Shown one piece after another: positions 1 through 9,247 of a stretch of DNA of 56,974 nt (position 1 is its first letter; every line of letters starts with the position of its first letter). The stretch is from Gammaproteobacteria bacterium (GTDB taxonomy: Bacteria > Pseudomonadota > Gammaproteobacteria > Magnimaribacterales > Magnimaribacteraceae). The position numbers and the translations under genes are program-made. Under the pieces are notes generated by a model, which was not told where the DNA came from, made no database searches, and worked only from the letters and a program-made list of their open reading frames with translations. The stretch covers positions 1-56,974 of the forward strand of contig DQKS01000042.1 of assembly GCA_015660645.1 (NCBI GenBank), read 5' to 3'.

Positions 1-723
1 ACTAACCTTACTTCAGTAGATCTTATAGCTTGGGGTGGATCAGCCATACCCTCTGAACTACTCCAAACATTGATGGAAAAAACTGAATGTACTCGATGTA
101 CCATGGGTTATGGAATGACCGAGACCACTGGAGGAGTCACCTACAGTGGTTTGCATGATTCTGTACAAGTATTAGCCAGTACCATCGGAACTCCAGACCC
201 GCGTCAACCATTACGTATCTGGCACCCAGATGGAAGATTGGCAGAAGATGATGAGCCAGGAGAAATTCAGGTAAAAGGCGACTTCACAATGGTAGGATAT
301 TGGAAACATCCCGATGCAACCGCGGCGGCTTTCACAGAGGATGGCTGGTTTTGCACAGGAGATCTAGCCATACAACTAGAAGACGGTAACATTCAGATTG
401 TGGGACGAATAAGTGAGATGTTTAAAAGTGGAGGTTACAACGTTTACCCACGCGAGGTTGAGTTGGCGTTGGAGGAACACAAGAATGTTAAGATGGCCGC
501 TGTGATCAGTGTACCTGATCTGACCTTTCAAGAGGTTGGTATTGCTTATGTGATGTGTACTGAAAAGGACACACCCAAGCCTGATGAACTCCGCGCTTTT
601 GTTGCACAGCGGTTGGCCAATTACAAGATTCCAAAACAAATTCTACTGCTTGAAGAACTTCCCTTATTGGATATAGGCAAAGTAGACAAAAAAGCTTTAC
701 GTACTTTTCACGATTCTATCTAG
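1..723 (+). CDS. AMP-dependent acyl-CoA synthetase/ligase, C-terminal part (5' truncated by window start)
   Basis: Frame is open from base 1 (TNLTSVDLIAWGGSAIPSELLQTLMEK...), with ANL-superfamily motifs YGMTETTGG, GWFCTGDLA, GRISEMFKSGGYNVYPREVE and GKVDKKAL. Confidence 0.93.
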   Translation, partial: TNLTSVDLIAWGGSAIPSELLQTLMEKTECTRCTMGYGMTETTGGVTYSGLHDSVQVLASTIGTPDPRQPLRIWHPDGRLAEDDEPGEIQVKGDFTMVGYWKHPDATAAAFTEDGWFCTGDLAIQLEDGNIQIVGRISEMFKSGGYNVYPREVELALEEHKNVKMAAVISVPDLTFQEVGIAYVMCTEKDTPKPDELRAFVAQRLANYKIPKQILLLEELPLLDIGKVDKKALRTFHDSI

Positions 724-841
724 AAACTTGGTGAGAGATAAACTTGAAGCAATAGGAACCAATTTTTATTTATCTTTCCTTGCCTAGCTTCATCACCTAG
801 TCAAACTTGGAATAATCCTTAAATCTGTTATAAATAGAAAG

Positions 842-1048
842 GTGAAAAGATTATTGATAGTTCTTAGTCTCCTTATAACTAACGATGGATTTGCAAACGC
901 AGAGAATGAAGAAAATCTTCTCAGTCGCACAGGTCCAGAATATCAAAAAGCAGATCAATTAATCGGATGGATTGATTCAAGAAGTAAGCAAAGTCTTAAC
1001 GGCACTTTAAATTATATGCAAAGAGAATATATTGCTTTGGTAACTTAG
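842..1048 (+). CDS. Small hypothetical protein with a signal-peptide-like N-terminus (GTG start)
   Basis: 68 aa ORF with hydrophobic N-terminus MKRLLIVLSLLITNDGFANA; no family recognised. Confidence 0.5.
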   Translation: MKRLLIVLSLLITNDGFANAENEENLLSRTGPEYQKADQLIGWIDSRSKQSLNGTLNYMQREYIALVT

Positions 1049-1058
1049 AGGATTAAAT

Positions 1059-1232
1059 ATGAGTAAATGCAGTGTGTGTAAAATTAAAATTTTAGAAGGG
1101 GATGAGACTGTAGGGACTGGAGAGCGTGTTACACATAAAGCATGTAGTGAAGGAGTCATAACAAAAGAGCCTGTCGAATTTAAATATACAAGTTACCCCT
1201 CAGGCTTGCCAAGAACTTATAAGGAAGAATAA
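1059..1232 (+). CDS. 57-aa small protein with CxxC motif, possible zinc-binding knuckle
   Basis: ATG at 1059 reads MSKCSVCKIKILEGDETVGTGERVTHKACSEGVITKEPVEFKYTSYPSGLPRTYKEE*. CSVC plus HKAC could form a C-C-H-C site. Below the ORF track size cutoff. Confidence 0.55.
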   Translation: MSKCSVCKIKILEGDETVGTGERVTHKACSEGVITKEPVEFKYTSYPSGLPRTYKEE

Positions 1233-1319
1233 AAAAATTAACCCTAAACTCCTTCAACTTTTTATGTTTAATAAAATCAATACTTCCTTATCTACTTATT
1301 ATGAGTGTAGTCTATAAAA

Positions 1320-2066
1320 ATGACTCTAAAGGATTACCAAATTTTAAATAGAGAAGCATGGCAGAAAATAGCAGAGGAATATAAAGAACCTGCTGAAAAA
1401 GCTTGGGAATCAGGTGACCCTCATTGGGGAATTTGGCAACTACCAGAATCAAAACTGGAAATATTTCCGAATGATCTGAAAGGAAAGAAGTGCATTGAAA
1501 TAGGTTGTGGAGCCAGATATGTTTCCTCATGGATGGCCAGAAGGGGTGCTGAAGTCATTGGCATTGATCCAACTCCAAACCAGCTTGAAACAGCAAGACA
1601 TTTAGAAAAACAATATCAACTAGGAATTAAATTCGTAGAAGGTTTTGGTGAGAAATTACCATTTCCTGATTCTTGTTTTGATTTTGCTATATCTGAATAT
1701 GGGGCATCTTTATGGGCAAATCCTTATGATTGGATCCCGGAGGCAGCAAGAGTATTAAAACCAGGATCTCAATTAGTATTCATGACAAACCATGCTTTTA
1801 CTATTTGTTGTGTGCCAGATGAAGAAGACGATAGTGTGCCTATTTCAGAACAATTACAACGACCTTACCTAGGGCTATTTAAAACACAATGGAAGTCTCC
1901 TCCACACGAAATTGAGTTTCACCTGCCTCATGGGGAATGGATAAAACTTCTCCGTGATAATGGATTTGTCGTTGAGCGTCTTTTAGAACTCGGTGCTTCA
2001 CCGGAATCTAAAACTAGATATCCTTGGGCAGATGCTGAATGGGCTAGTAAATGGCCGACTGAATAA
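1320..2066 (+). CDS. Class I SAM-dependent methyltransferase (Methyltransf_11-like)
   Basis: Motif I CIEIGCGARYVSSWMARRGAEVIGIDPT; FDFAISEYGASLW; EAARVLKPGSQLVFMTN. Confidence 0.9.
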   Translation: MTLKDYQILNREAWQKIAEEYKEPAEKAWESGDPHWGIWQLPESKLEIFPNDLKGKKCIEIGCGARYVSSWMARRGAEVIGIDPTPNQLETARHLEKQYQLGIKFVEGFGEKLPFPDSCFDFAISEYGASLWANPYDWIPEAARVLKPGSQLVFMTNHAFTICCVPDEEDDSVPISEQLQRPYLGLFKTQWKSPPHEIEFHLPHGEWIKLLRDNGFVVERLLELGASPESKTRYPWADAEWASKWPTE

Positions 2067-2089
2067 GTTTGGTGTGTTCGCCTTTCAAA

Positions 2090-3085
2090 ATGAAAAAAAT
2101 CTTAAAGAGCATAAGTCTATTTTTATTGCTTACCATTGGTGTTTTGACCTATACAGGAATTTACTTCGATATTCCAAGAGAAAAGTTAGAGACTAAATAC
2201 GCAACCGGTGCCTCTCAGTTTCTTGATTTACCTGATGGAGCTAGAATTCATTTCCGTGATGAAGGAGAAGTTAATAAACCTGTAATTGTTTTATTACATG
2301 GTTTTAATGGCTCTTTATTAAATTTTGAAAGACTAGTGCCTTTGTTGGCTAATGATTTTAGGCTTGTTAGCTTAGATTTACCCGGTTTTGGGCTTACAGG
2401 TGCTATACCTTCTGGCAATTACACTACAAATAGCTATATGGATACTGTTACTTCTATAACAAATTACTTAGGTATAAATAAATTTTCTATAGCAGGAAAC
2501 TCTATGGGAGGTGGAGTGGCCTGGAGGTATGCTATTGAATACCCAAATAAGGTTGAGGGTTTAATATTACTGGCTTCAAGTGGAGTCATGACAAGAGAAG
2601 ACAGAGATAGATTTGATCAAAGAAAAGATAATTCACTAATTGTATGGAGATTGATGGGTTCTAGTCTAATAAAAAAAACTCTTATCTATTACACTCCTAA
2701 ATTCTTTGCTACCCAGGGGCTTAAAACATCAGTTTTTAATCAAGAGCTAGCTACTGAAGAATACGCTAGACAATTTCATGATTTAACCTTACTTGAGGGT
2801 TCAAGAAAAGCGATCCTTTCTATGGGCTTTGGCAGCAGAGACTGGATGTATGGACCTGAGATATTTAAGAAAATTGTTGCACCAACTTTGGTAATACATG
2901 GTAAAGAAGATAATATTATCGGAGTTGAAAGCTCTGAGAGTTTTGAAAAGAACATAAAACATGTAGAAGTTAAGGTTTATTTAGAAACAGGTCATTTACC
3001 AATGTATGAAGACCCTAAAAGAACTGCTAACGACATTATTAAGTTTTTAAATATCAAATTGAATAATTCTAGGCCGAGTGAATAG
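2090..3085 (+). CDS. Alpha/beta hydrolase, membrane-anchored or exported
   Basis: HGFNGS oxyanion region, GNSMGGG nucleophile elbow and a late His (ETGHLPMYEDP). The ATG at 2090 (MKKILKSISLFLLLTIGV) is a better start than the track start at 2069. Confidence 0.9.
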   Translation: MKKILKSISLFLLLTIGVLTYTGIYFDIPREKLETKYATGASQFLDLPDGARIHFRDEGEVNKPVIVLLHGFNGSLLNFERLVPLLANDFRLVSLDLPGFGLTGAIPSGNYTTNSYMDTVTSITNYLGINKFSIAGNSMGGGVAWRYAIEYPNKVEGLILLASSGVMTREDRDRFDQRKDNSLIVWRLMGSSLIKKTLIYYTPKFFATQGLKTSVFNQELATEEYARQFHDLTLLEGSRKAILSMGFGSRDWMYGPEIFKKIVAPTLVIHGKEDNIIGVESSESFEKNIKHVEVKVYLETGHLPMYEDPKRTANDIIKFLNIKLNNSRPSE

Positions 3086-3584
3086 ATCTATAACATTAAT
3101 AGGGATGGCAGGAGCTGGAAAAACCACTGTAGGAAAGAGGTTAGCAAAGCTATTAAACTATAATTTTATTGACGGAGATATAAAGATCGAAGAGAAAATT
3201 AATCAAACTATACAAAATTACCTTGATCAATATGGCCGTAAAGCATTTACAGAAATAGAAGAAGAAGTCTTGTTATCAGTTAATTTTAATCAAACTATCT
3301 TAGCTACTGGAGGTAGTGCAGTTTTATCTGATACTGCCATGAATTTTTTAAGAGAGAATTCTGAGGTAATATACTTAGAGGTATCTTATGAGACCATATC
3401 AGAGCGTATTTTTAACCTATCTGAAAGGGGAGTGGTTAGAGGACCAGGTCAAAGTCTTTTAGAAACTTACAATGAGAGACTGGAGCTGTATAAACGATAT
3501 GCTGACCATGTTGTTATAAACAACGGAGATACAGATTCGTGCTTAAAAGAAATTCTAAACCTAGAATTTTATCCTCTTGATTAG
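3078..3584 (+). CDS. Shikimate-kinase-like P-loop kinase (GTG start); substrate uncertain
   Basis: Walker A GMAGAGKTTVGKRLAKLL, FIDGD, ATGGSAV. Canonical shikimate-binding residues are altered (see findings). Confidence 0.8.
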   Translation: MNRSITLIGMAGAGKTTVGKRLAKLLNYNFIDGDIKIEEKINQTIQNYLDQYGRKAFTEIEEEVLLSVNFNQTILATGGSAVLSDTAMNFLRENSEVIYLEVSYETISERIFNLSERGVVRGPGQSLLETYNERLELYKRYADHVVINNGDTDSCLKEILNLEFYPLD

Positions 3585-5831
3585 CGTAGCTTGATCTCCT
3601 CTGTGTACGGGTGAAAATATACCCGAACGTGCTTTATATAAATCATCTAGGTGGTTCGGAAGTTTAGTGCTTATATCTATAAGGTAACCATTTATTTCTT
3701 TTTGATCCGTATCAACATTAAGAGTTAATTCAACTTCCTTATCATAAATGCCATTCAAAAAGATAGCGTAATGCCCTTTATAAAGGCCCCATCCACTTAA
3801 AGAGGGCTTAATTTCTAAAGAGCCTAAGTTAAATGATTGTAAGTTAGATTCTTTTGGTAGTAGCAAAACCATTCTACTTGCAGACCTATTACTTTTTAGA
3901 TTAAGTTTTATAGATTTACTGCTATTTAACGTTCCCTTTTTTTCTATTGAAGGACCTTTCCATCCGCTGGAGTTTGTTTCCGCCCAGTATCTAAATGTGT
4001 AATCTTTTGTAAACGGAATTAAGGCTTTCGTATTTTGAGTATCAACGTACGAAGATAAAGGTTCTATTAAAGGTTCTGGATCATTTGCTGCAACGTTCTT
4101 GTAATTGCCAGATAGATGAATATAAGAATTACCCGTATCAAGGTCTTCATAAAAATGGATATTTACATGTTGAGGTCTTTTCTCCGTATAGAGATTTGTA
4201 AAACTTCCCGTCATTAAAGCTACAAAGGTAACTACACCAACATATAAGATGGCTGATTTAATTTTTAGAGAATACAAGAAAGGGGCAATTATAAGTGCGT
4301 ATAGCCCCGCAAAAGGTAATAGCGCCCAAACCAACTTATAACCTTGGCTTTGTTCTAAAGAAAATATAAGTCCCAAAGTGAACGGAAGCGTAACAACAAG
4401 GGTCAGAAGTAAGAATATAAGCCTGTTTTCTTCTTTTATAAGGGTTGCAAGAAGGATTAAAATGCTTGCAAAGGCAAGCGGAAGAATAAATGTATTGGCT
4501 GCATCCGGTAAGAAAATAGTGATAGCAAAAGTTAATATTAACCAAAATAACCAAGATCCAAATACCATTTCGTGTTGATTTACAAACCTTCTACTAATTG
4601 CAGTACCTATAAGTGCACCTATGGTTGTCGATCCAATTAATAAAAGACGATAAGGCCAATCTATACCAGGCCAACTTATTACATTCCCTGAAATGAAAGA
4701 CAATAGATAAAATCCTGCAACACCAGATAATATTGTTGTTGTTATTATTAACGGAGAAAATATAACTCCTAGAGTTGTTTTCTTTATATTAGTCTTAGAC
4801 TTAATAAGAGCTGTAATTAATAAGAGAGCTGAGAAGATACAAATAAATACACTATTACTTGATTTCCATTGAGTCCAAAAACCGTATATTTCTCCGCCGT
4901 ATACATATTCATCACCCATATCATTCCAATCAACGGAGGCTAGTTTCCTAGATAAAGGTAAGATATTTTCTCCGTGGTGCTGGATAGTTCTTAGGTCAAT
5001 GTTATCGACCGTGTCATTTGGAGTGTGGTAATGATTTCTTTCACCAGCAAACGCGAAATCTATCCCAGGAATATTAGCCCTGTTAACAACGCTAAAATCG
5101 GTATCATTTGGCATCCTCTTAAAGATCTCTTTTCCAAAAGAGAACCCGTATGGACTCGTGTTTTCACTTGAATAGCTTTTTATTAATAATTCATTTTTGT
5201 TGGAAGTTCTAAGCACCATGCTGCTTCCCGAAGAACCACTTCCTTCAATGTTTAAAACAATACCAACCTCTTTAGCAAGAGGATGTTGATTAAAGAAAGC
5301 TTCAGCACCAATTAGTCCACTCTCTTCAGCGTCCGTAAGGATTAACATAATAGGATGCTTGTAAGGTGCTTCTAGTTTTAGAGCTCTAGCAACTTCAAGG
5401 ATTGCTACCACCCCAGCTCCATCATCTCCAGCACCTGGTGCCATGGGTACTGAATCGTAATGGGCCATAATGGCTAAGTAGGGAGACTTTGTTTTTCCTG
5501 GGATTATGGCTATTAGGTTTTCCACCTCTGCACAACTTGGAAATCTCGAAGCACAAGCCCAGGTTTTTTGTTCATGATGTTGTATTTCTAATTTATCCAA
5601 CTCGCCCTTCAGTCTCTCTTTAATAATTCTATTAAGATCAGAACCAACGGGGTGTGGTTTATTTTCTCTGAGAAGAGATTTTAAAATGTTGTGAGCTCTG
5701 ACAGCTGAGAATTGATTCTCAGGAGTTTCTAATCCCATTGGGGTTGGGGGTTGGGTGGCAAAGTGCTGTAGAAAGAATAGCAAAGAAGTTAGAAAGATAG
5801 CTAAAACTGGTAAGAGATTTTTTTTTGTCAT
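3561..5831 (-). CDS. M28-family zinc peptidase with C-terminal multi-TM region
   Basis: AHYDSVPMAPGAGDDGAGVVAILEVAR, LTDAEESGLIGAEAF and RNHYHTPNDTVDNID match M28 metal-site motifs; N-terminal TM and several later TM segments. Confidence 0.92.
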   Translation of the reverse strand: MTKKNLLPVLAIFLTSLLFFLQHFATQPPTPMGLETPENQFSAVRAHNILKSLLRENKPHPVGSDLNRIIKERLKGELDKLEIQHHEQKTWACASRFPSCAEVENLIAIIPGKTKSPYLAIMAHYDSVPMAPGAGDDGAGVVAILEVARALKLEAPYKHPIMLILTDAEESGLIGAEAFFNQHPLAKEVGIVLNIEGSGSSGSSMVLRTSNKNELLIKSYSSENTSPYGFSFGKEIFKRMPNDTDFSVVNRANIPGIDFAFAGERNHYHTPNDTVDNIDLRTIQHHGENILPLSRKLASVDWNDMGDEYVYGGEIYGFWTQWKSSNSVFICIFSALLLITALIKSKTNIKKTTLGVIFSPLIITTTILSGVAGFYLLSFISGNVISWPGIDWPYRLLLIGSTTIGALIGTAISRRFVNQHEMVFGSWLFWLILTFAITIFLPDAANTFILPLAFASILILLATLIKEENRLIFLLLTLVVTLPFTLGLIFSLEQSQGYKLVWALLPFAGLYALIIAPFLYSLKIKSAILYVGVVTFVALMTGSFTNLYTEKRPQHVNIHFYEDLDTGNSYIHLSGNYKNVAANDPEPLIEPLSSYVDTQNTKALIPFTKDYTFRYWAETNSSGWKGPSIEKKGTLNSSKSIKLNLKSNRSASRMVLLLPKESNLQSFNLGSLEIKPSLSGWGLYKGHYAIFLNGIYDKEVELTLNVDTDQKEINGYLIDISTKLPNHLDDLYKARSGIFSPVHRGDQATLIKRIKF

Positions 5832-5927
5832 TTTTTTTAATTTTTAACCAGAAGCTTCACCAAATACGGACAGCTTATTTACTTAGTTTCTACTCTTAAA
5901 TAGTATTCAAGAGAGTATAATTTAGTT

Positions 5928-6701
5928 ATGAATGAAACAAAACATACAAAAGACATCCAACCAGATAAAGCTTACAACAATCTAGATTTCTTAAACAGTA
6001 AAGATGCTAGGACTTTAAGGATCCTGTCCGAATACCTTTATACCAAAAAACAATTTGAAGAACAAAACGTACAAAACACTATCGTCATTTTTGGGTCGGC
6101 AAGAGCGCCATCACCAGAGGAGGCAAGCGACAAGACAGAATTTGATAAAGGAAGAAGTAAAAGTCTCAAATTAGCAGAATACTACGATGCTACTAGAATA
6201 CTTTCGAAACGACTGTCGGAATGGTCTAAGAATTTAAATCAGGTAGATCAAAAGTATGTCATTTGTTCAGGAGGAGGTCCTGGAATCATGAGGGCAGCAA
6301 ATCGAGGTGCTAGTGAGGCAGGAGCAAAATCTGTTGCCCTAGGAATTTCCTTACCTTTTGAAAATAGCCCTAATCCATATGTTGATCCAGAGTTAAATTT
6401 TGAATTTCATTATTTCTTTACAAGAAAATTTTGGTTCTCTTATCTAGCTGAAGCTTTAGTGATTATGCCTGGAGGTTTTGGAACTTTGGATGAATTTTTT
6501 GAGATTCTTACCCTCATCCAAACTGGAAAAATTAAGAAAGATCAGCCGATAGTCCTTTTTGGGGAAGAGTACTGGTCTAAATTAATTAATTTTGAAACTT
6601 TAGTTGATTATGGAGTAATAGACAGGAAGGACTTAGATCTTTTTTTTCTTACCAGCAGTGTAGATGAGGCATATAAGCATATTACTTCCCGCTTAGGTTA
6701 A
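5928..6701 (+). CDS. LOG family protein (TIGR00730-like Rossmann fold, 'lysine decarboxylase' family)
   Basis: CSGGGPGIMRAANRGA and MPGGFGTLDEFFE motifs. Confidence 0.9.
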   Translation: MNETKHTKDIQPDKAYNNLDFLNSKDARTLRILSEYLYTKKQFEEQNVQNTIVIFGSARAPSPEEASDKTEFDKGRSKSLKLAEYYDATRILSKRLSEWSKNLNQVDQKYVICSGGGPGIMRAANRGASEAGAKSVALGISLPFENSPNPYVDPELNFEFHYFFTRKFWFSYLAEALVIMPGGFGTLDEFFEILTLIQTGKIKKDQPIVLFGEEYWSKLINFETLVDYGVIDRKDLDLFFLTSSVDEAYKHITSRLG

Positions 6702-6772
6702 GTAGAAATTTACTACTAAGGTTGTTTCTGTATTGGTTTTGATATTTATTAAGTATCTATGCCTTTTAATTG

Positions 6773-7234
6773 TTATTTAAGGTTAGTAGGAGAGACCCTT
6801 GTTTTTCCTTTGGTTGTTATAATCTCAACAAGATCACCAACATCAAAAGAATAATTACTAACTTCTTGAACTACCGATATTGTTTTATCATCATCCGTAT
6901 TAATTGTTATCTGAAGCCCTTCAGTTGTCTTTATGTTCTTGGAAATATTACCGCCTATTGTCGCTCCTATAGCTCCAACTAGGATAGCTCCGATCTCTGA
7001 TTCAGGTTCGGAATTAGATATACCGCTTCCGGCGGCACCCCCTACTAAAGCTCCCAATATAGTTCCTGACTTTATATCTCCTTCTATGCTCACATTCTTT
7101 ATTCCGACTATTTCTCCATATAAAACATTTGATATTTGTTGAGCAGAGTCCCTTGAGTAGGCATCAGGCTGTAGCGAGACATTTGCACAACTGTATAAAG
7201 CACATAGTAGAAACAGAGATAGTATTTTGTTCAT
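6773..7234 (-). CDS. Glycine-zipper 2TM-domain lipoprotein (SlyB/Pcp-like)
   Basis: Lipobox-like LLCALYSCANV; GTILGALVGGAAGSGISNSEPESEIGAILVGAIGATIGGNI glycine zipper. Confidence 0.85.
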   Translation of the reverse strand: MNKILSLFLLCALYSCANVSLQPDAYSRDSAQQISNVLYGEIVGIKNVSIEGDIKSGTILGALVGGAAGSGISNSEPESEIGAILVGAIGATIGGNISKNIKTTEGLQITINTDDDKTISVVQEVSNYSFDVGDLVEIITTKGKTRVSPTNLK

Positions 7235-7371
7235 ATCTTAAATTTTATAAATTAGTTTATTTCTATCTTAGATTGCTAAATCTCAGAAAGTTCAATTTTT
7301 TTAATAAAACTTAGCAAATCTTCTTAATCTTTGGTCCTTGCTCCAATTTATAAAAGAAGATTTACTACCTT

Positions 7372-8469
7372 TTAATTTATATAATCGGACAAACGCGACT
7401 CAACTAACTTTGATAAAGCTAATGAAGAAGTTAATCCAGGAGAGGAGTAACCTAGTATATTAACCACAACGCCTTCATTAAATGAATTTATATCAACAAT
7501 AAAGTCGTCTATCCCTTCTAGAGTAGGTCTAATGCCAGTATATCCAGGTGACAAGTCTTGCTCTTTTATACTAGGCCAATAAGATTTTACCGATTGATAA
7601 AACTTGTATTTCTCTTTTTCAGAATGATTGTAATCAATAGTTGTGGTTTCATAAGCAGAAGGTCCAAACCTTATGCCTTTTCCTAAGTCTATGGTTGCAT
7701 GTAAACCAATACTGTATTTAGTTGGTGTAGGATAGATTAAATGCTCTAATTTTTCTTTTCCTAGGTAATTAAAGTATTCGCCTTTAATGAATTTATTTTT
7801 AAACTTTTTTTCTTCATAAATGGTATTTGCAATGTCTACTGCAGCTAGGCCTGCAGCATTAATTAAAAATTTGACCTCTAAAATAAATTTTTCTTTTGTA
7901 TTTTGATCGTGGATAAGAATTTCAAAGCCTTTTGGAGTAATTTCAATTTTTAAGCATTCATTTCCCAGAAGAGTTTTGCCTTCGTTATGCTCAAATTCCC
8001 TTCTCAAAGAAGACATAAAGGAGTGACTATCAAAGATACCAGTTGATGGAGAGAACAAGGATTCCTTGCTATAAATAAAAGGATAGTTTTTTATTTGGGA
8101 ATTATTAAATTCTAAATCATAGATTTCACAATCTATGGAATTATTCATTATTTTTTCTAGTTCCTCAGTTTCTTCATCTGTCGTAGAGATAATAAATTTT
8201 CCACATCTCTTGTGATCAATTTTTTGCCTTTCTAAATACTCGTACAGCAATTCCTTTCCTTCAAGACATAACTTAGCTTTCAACGAATTTTTTTTGTAGT
8301 AAATTCCTGCATGGATTACTTCTGAGTTTCTGCTAGATGTTTCTTGACCTAGGTATTGATTCTTTTCAATTAAGAAAATATCTTGAAAATGGCTAGATAG
8401 ATTTCTTGCAACGGCAAGACCTGAAATTCCTCCTCCAATTACTAGACAGTCAATCTTGTATTTATCCAT
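7372..8469 (-). CDS. FAD-dependent oxidoreductase (DAO superfamily, L-2-hydroxyglutarate oxidase-like)
   Basis: N-terminal GGGISGLAVARNL dinucleotide fold, QETSSRNSEVIHAGIYY, GYTGIRPTLEG. Confidence 0.87.
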   Translation of the reverse strand: MDKYKIDCLVIGGGISGLAVARNLSSHFQDIFLIEKNQYLGQETSSRNSEVIHAGIYYKKNSLKAKLCLEGKELLYEYLERQKIDHKRCGKFIISTTDEETEELEKIMNNSIDCEIYDLEFNNSQIKNYPFIYSKESLFSPSTGIFDSHSFMSSLRREFEHNEGKTLLGNECLKIEITPKGFEILIHDQNTKEKFILEVKFLINAAGLAAVDIANTIYEEKKFKNKFIKGEYFNYLGKEKLEHLIYPTPTKYSIGLHATIDLGKGIRFGPSAYETTTIDYNHSEKEKYKFYQSVKSYWPSIKEQDLSPGYTGIRPTLEGIDDFIVDINSFNEGVVVNILGYSSPGLTSSLALSKLVESRLSDYIN

Positions 8470-8553
8470 TTATTTAAATTCCAGTTTAGCATTACGAGTT
8501 AAAGAAGCTTGCATGACTATCTTTTATCTCTGTAAAGTAATTTTAGATTTTTT

Positions 8554-9180
8554 TTATATTGAAAATGTTCTTTTTATTCCCTCTATAACAAATTCAATTG
8601 CAAGAGCTCCAAGGAGTATCCCAAAAGTTCTTTGTAAAATCCCTATTGCTGACAAAGGAAGAACTTTTGCTAGCTTGGAAGATAGCCACAAAGATAATGC
8701 AGTTAAAATTATAACGATTAGTATTGGACTAAACCCCACAACCTGTTCTTGTAGATTAGCGCCTCCTTTTTCAGAAAGTAGCAATACGATTGTAATGGCT
8801 CCGGGTCCTGCGATAAAAGGAATAGCAATAGGGAAGGTGGCCAGTGATGATAGAGCTTCATCGCTGAGTGCTTTATCAACTGTTTCTTGTCTTTTTTCTT
8901 GCCTCTGCTCAAAAACCATTTGGTAGGCTATTACTAGAAGAAATAGTCCTCCAATTATCCTGAAAGAATAAATGCTTATCCCCATGATATCCAAGATGGC
9001 AGAGCCGAATACCCAGAAAGATAGCAATATGATAAACGCAGTAGTGCTACTCCTTATGGCTAGCTTAGATATGTCGTTTTTTGTTAAACCTTGGGTAAAA
9101 GCAGCAAAGATAGGTAGCAACCCTATGGGGTCTATAGCAACAAAGATTATAATAAAATTTTCTATGAAGAGATTTACCAT
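8554..9180 (-). CDS. MarC family integral membrane protein
   Basis: IFVAIDPIGLLPIFAAFTQGL, PIAIPFIAGPGAITIVLLL and multiple TMs. Confidence 0.9.
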   Translation of the reverse strand: MVNLFIENFIIIFVAIDPIGLLPIFAAFTQGLTKNDISKLAIRSSTTAFIILLSFWVFGSAILDIMGISIYSFRIIGGLFLLVIAYQMVFEQRQEKRQETVDKALSDEALSSLATFPIAIPFIAGPGAITIVLLLSEKGGANLQEQVVGFSPILIVIILTALSLWLSSKLAKVLPLSAIGILQRTFGILLGALAIEFVIEGIKRTFSI

Positions 9181-9224
9181 CGTGCTATTTTACTACTTCT
9201 TGTTTAAGCTTGTTAATTAAGAAT

Positions 9225-9230
9225 TATAAT
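9225..9230 (+). promoter_or_regulatory. Putative -10 element (TATAAT) for the 9248 amidohydrolase gene
   Basis: Perfect TATAAT 17 bp upstream of the ATG; a weak -35-like TTGTTT lies at 9200-9205 with a long 19-bp spacer. Confidence 0.35.
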
Positions 9231-9247
9231 TTTATTAAGGATTTAAT

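Noticed and set aside
1993-2196. 67-aa + ORF spanning the methyltransferase/hydrolase junction
   Set aside because: Out of frame with two solid genes and lacks a plausible RBS.
6933-7142. 69-aa proline/alanine-rich + ORF
   Set aside because: Antisense of the glycine-zipper region of the lipoprotein; composition is a by-product of that repeat.
8456-8926. 156-aa + strand ORF
   Set aside because: Antisense shadow of the well-supported MarC gene; its sequence has no recognisable motifs.
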